From Breznakibacter sp047600785 (GTDB lineage Bacteria > Bacteroidota > Bacteroidia > Bacteroidales > Marinilabiliaceae): 64,000 nucleotides of DNA. The notes under the pieces were generated by a model. The model saw only the letters and a list, made by a program, of their open reading frames with translations, was not told the DNA's origin and ran no database searches. Of the stretch, positions 62,271 through 64,000 are shown piece by piece. The DNA lies in contig JASGKH010000002.1 in NCBI GenBank assembly GCA_047600785.1, positions 3,162,001-3,226,000 on the forward strand. Reading direction: 5' to 3'. The position numbers and the translations under genes are program-made. The stretch's first letter is position 1. Each line of letters begins with the position of its first letter.

Positions 62271-64000
62271 TCAATTCGCGGCAATTACGTTGACAGCCTC
62301 CGAAGCCGCATCCAACATCGGTCTGATGGAAATATCGGATCCAACGGCCTGCTGCATCCATGCATTGGGCGTTAACCGTCCCAATTTATACAAACGTTCC
62401 ACTTCCGAGGCAAATTGATGGTTTTTCAAATGTGCTTCCACCTGAAACTCCACCAAATTACCGATGGCATAATTGGACAAATAAAGCGGATTGCTCACCA
62501 TGTGGGAGTAAACGGCCAGAATGGGCTGATCGCTCACTCCGTAAACCGGGGCATAAAACTCATTCCACACCTCTTTGGCTATGCGAACCACGGCATGTTT
62601 CAGTTCCGCTGCAGTGGCACCAGGGTGTTCGTACATCCATTTCCACGTGCGCTGGTCAAGAAGTGACACCCCCATGATTTCATAAGTCGACCAGAAATTG
62701 TCAAGCACGGCCAGTGCCTGCTTGTTTGGGTTTGGGTCATGAATCCCCAACAGATCGAGATCCCGTTTTTGGAAAATAAACGCCAATGCTTCGGTAAAGC
62801 CTGTGTTGGGGACGCCTTGAAGCATGTAATAATCCACATCGTACAACGAAATGGTTTGTTCCACGTTATGCCCAAATTCGTGAATGGCAATGTTGTAACC
62901 TTTATAATTCATTCCGGTTTCGGGAATCCGCGTGCGAAGATGGGCCGTTTCTCCCTTCATCGACGCACCCCACGCATGCCCGGACCCCCGCGCCGCATCC
63001 ACGTCTATTTTGCTACTGAGGTAAGCGGCCTTTGCCGGAGAAAATCCAAGTTTTATCAGCAAATCGGGCAAATCATTTTTAAGCGCCCGGGCATTCGGAT
63101 AACGTGTTTGGGTCATCTTGTCCAAATCTTCTTCGTGAATGCCGCTACGGGCCTTGAACCCATCATACCATATGTCCCACGGTTTCAGATCGCGGCCCAA
63201 ACGTTTACTGATAAGTGCTCCAACCTCCTTCAGTTGGGGCGATGAAAGAAACTGAACGAAAAGCTTTTCCACATCGGGTTGCGAAATCTCCATTCCCTCT
63301 TCGAACGAACGACGAATAAATGTATTGATCGGCGAGTAATCATCTTCCGCTTTCAATGCATGGAAATTATTCAAAATTTGTTGAAAACGCTCGTCGTTCT
63401 CGGGCGATGCTTCCACGGGCCGGTCATCTTTGTACACCACATTGGCCACAGGATCCCACTGCACACTGCCATTATTGATGACCATTTGCGGAATGGTTTG
63501 GCCGATGATGTGCTGCATCACCGTGTAAATCAATTGTTGTTTGGCCAACCCTTCCTCTCCTTTACCGTAATTGGCTTTCAGCTCATCGCGAAGGTTCCAG
63601 TGCGATAACAGCACCATATCTTTCGGGAAAAACGTTTTACCATTGGCATCACGCAAATTCCCTGCATAAATATTGTAACCTGAGATATAAATATCCGATT
63701 GGCTCTCAACCTCCGATGCCTTACGGATCAACCCGGAAGGAACACGCGAGGTGAACAAATCGCCCAACCGGGCGTAAGCCCACTGCTGACGGGTCCAGTC
63801 ATGGCCCAATGCCTCTTTTTCCCCCAATGTGTAAAATGGGAAGTTAAGGGCAATGGAAAATGCTATTTTATTGTCGTAAAGATCATTTATGAGATGCGAA
63901 GCCGCATTGTAGCCTCCAAATGCCTCATCGATGGGCGTGATTTGCCCGGCAGGCTCGTGCAACGTACGCTGAAGCTCCAACGACACTTTGTTGAAATGAC
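62271..64000 (-). CDS. Zinc metallopeptidase (gluzincin type), partial
   Basis: The frame runs off the right edge; the first visible residues are HFNKVSLELQRTLHEP, so the N-terminus is missing. The visible 576 residues contain the zinc motif HEFGHN (62865-62882) and a downstream Glu in TGFTEALAFIF about 30 residues later, the gluzincin pattern HExxH...E. Other segments include YSPINTFIRRSFEEGMEI and VYGVSDQPILAVYSHMVSNPLY. The enzyme is a peptidase of clan MA, M3-like in layout, but I would not fix the family. It is leftward with nothing recognisable downstream for about 360 bp. Confidence 0.75.
   Translation of the reverse strand, partial: HFNKVSLELQRTLHEPAGQITPIDEAFGGYNAASHLINDLYDNKIAFSIALNFPFYTLGEKEALGHDWTRQQWAYARLGDLFTSRVPSGLIRKASEVESQSDIYISGYNIYAGNLRDANGKTFFPKDMVLLSHWNLRDELKANYGKGEEGLAKQQLIYTVMQHIIGQTIPQMVINNGSVQWDPVANVVYKDDRPVEASPENDERFQQILNNFHALKAEDDYSPINTFIRRSFEEGMEISQPDVEKLFVQFLSSPQLKEVGALISKRLGRDLKPWDIWYDGFKARSGIHEEDLDKMTQTRYPNARALKNDLPDLLIKLGFSPAKAAYLSSKIDVDAARGSGHAWGASMKGETAHLRTRIPETGMNYKGYNIAIHEFGHNVEQTISLYDVDYYMLQGVPNTGFTEALAFIFQKRDLDLLGIHDPNPNKQALAVLDNFWSTYEIMGVSLLDQRTWKWMYEHPGATAAELKHAVVRIAKEVWNEFYAPVYGVSDQPILAVYSHMVSNPLYLSNYAIGNLVEFQVEAHLKNHQFASEVERLYKLGRLTPNAWMQQAVGSDISIRPMLDAASEAVNVIAAN

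Noticed and set aside
1..64000. CRISPR arrays, tRNA and rRNA genes
   Set aside because: No regularly spaced repeats, cloverleaf-like segments or rRNA signatures were found by reading both strands.

Overview
The window reads as chromosomal DNA of a Bacteroidota bacterium, most likely from Bacteroidales or Marinilabiliales. The support is a SusC/SusD pair, type IX secretion (T9SS) C-terminal sorting domains on secreted enzymes, LytTR and LytS regulators, DUF4332 and DUF4924 proteins, and -7 elements of the Bacteroidota type (TAnnTTTG). No tRNA, rRNA or CRISPR array was seen. The genus cannot be named from the sequence alone.

Positions 1-27065 form a polysaccharide utilisation region. A leftward block runs from 20117 to 1: beta-helix protein, GH43 (exo-beta-1,3-galactanase-like), GH128-like glycosidase, GH2 beta-galactosidase, L-rhamnose mutarotase, DUF2264 protein, then a fasciclin (FAS1) lipoprotein, SusC, SusD and a second FAS1 lipoprotein cut by the left edge. 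A rightward block (20621-27065) encodes a LamG protein, a zincin-like HExxH protein and a BNR_4 beta-propeller protein that carries a frameshift. The set fits a rhamnose- and galactose-containing polymer such as type II arabinogalactan; this is inference. No regulator of this locus lies in the window.

Positions 27066-27790 hold decayed mobile DNA: an IS3-type transposase remnant and a broken small helix-turn-helix gene. Positions 27793-32552 carry an NDH-2 dehydrogenase, a secreted two-repeat protein, an AmpG-like permease and a Tat-exported SGNH hydrolase. Positions 32721-39579 are a MacAB/TolC-type efflux locus (TolC, adaptor, ATPase, frameshifted permease) followed by a LytS/LytTR two-component system with a 24-bp perfect palindrome between its two genes. 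A decayed GxxExxY gene lies at 39685-39996.

Positions 40102-44053 carry a NimA-like flavoprotein, two coupled unknown envelope genes and DNA primase. Positions 45019-47872 hold an OmpR-type regulator, a sensor kinase, a PepSY-like lipoprotein and a YgiW/YdeI BOF protein, which resembles the ygiW-qseBC association of proteobacteria. After VOC and cupin genes there is about 1 kb without an intact gene (49162-50112).

From 50173 to 56778 the content is mostly housekeeping: DUF4332, a DUF937-like protein, mannose-6-phosphate isomerase, EngB, PRPP synthetase, ribosomal protein bL25, peptidyl-tRNA hydrolase, an S4-domain protein and DUF4924. The right end has a redox theme: a chemoreceptor with a c-type haem motif, a divergent hemerythrin, a DCC thiol oxidoreductase and DsbD. 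A zinc metallopeptidase cut by the right edge closes the window.
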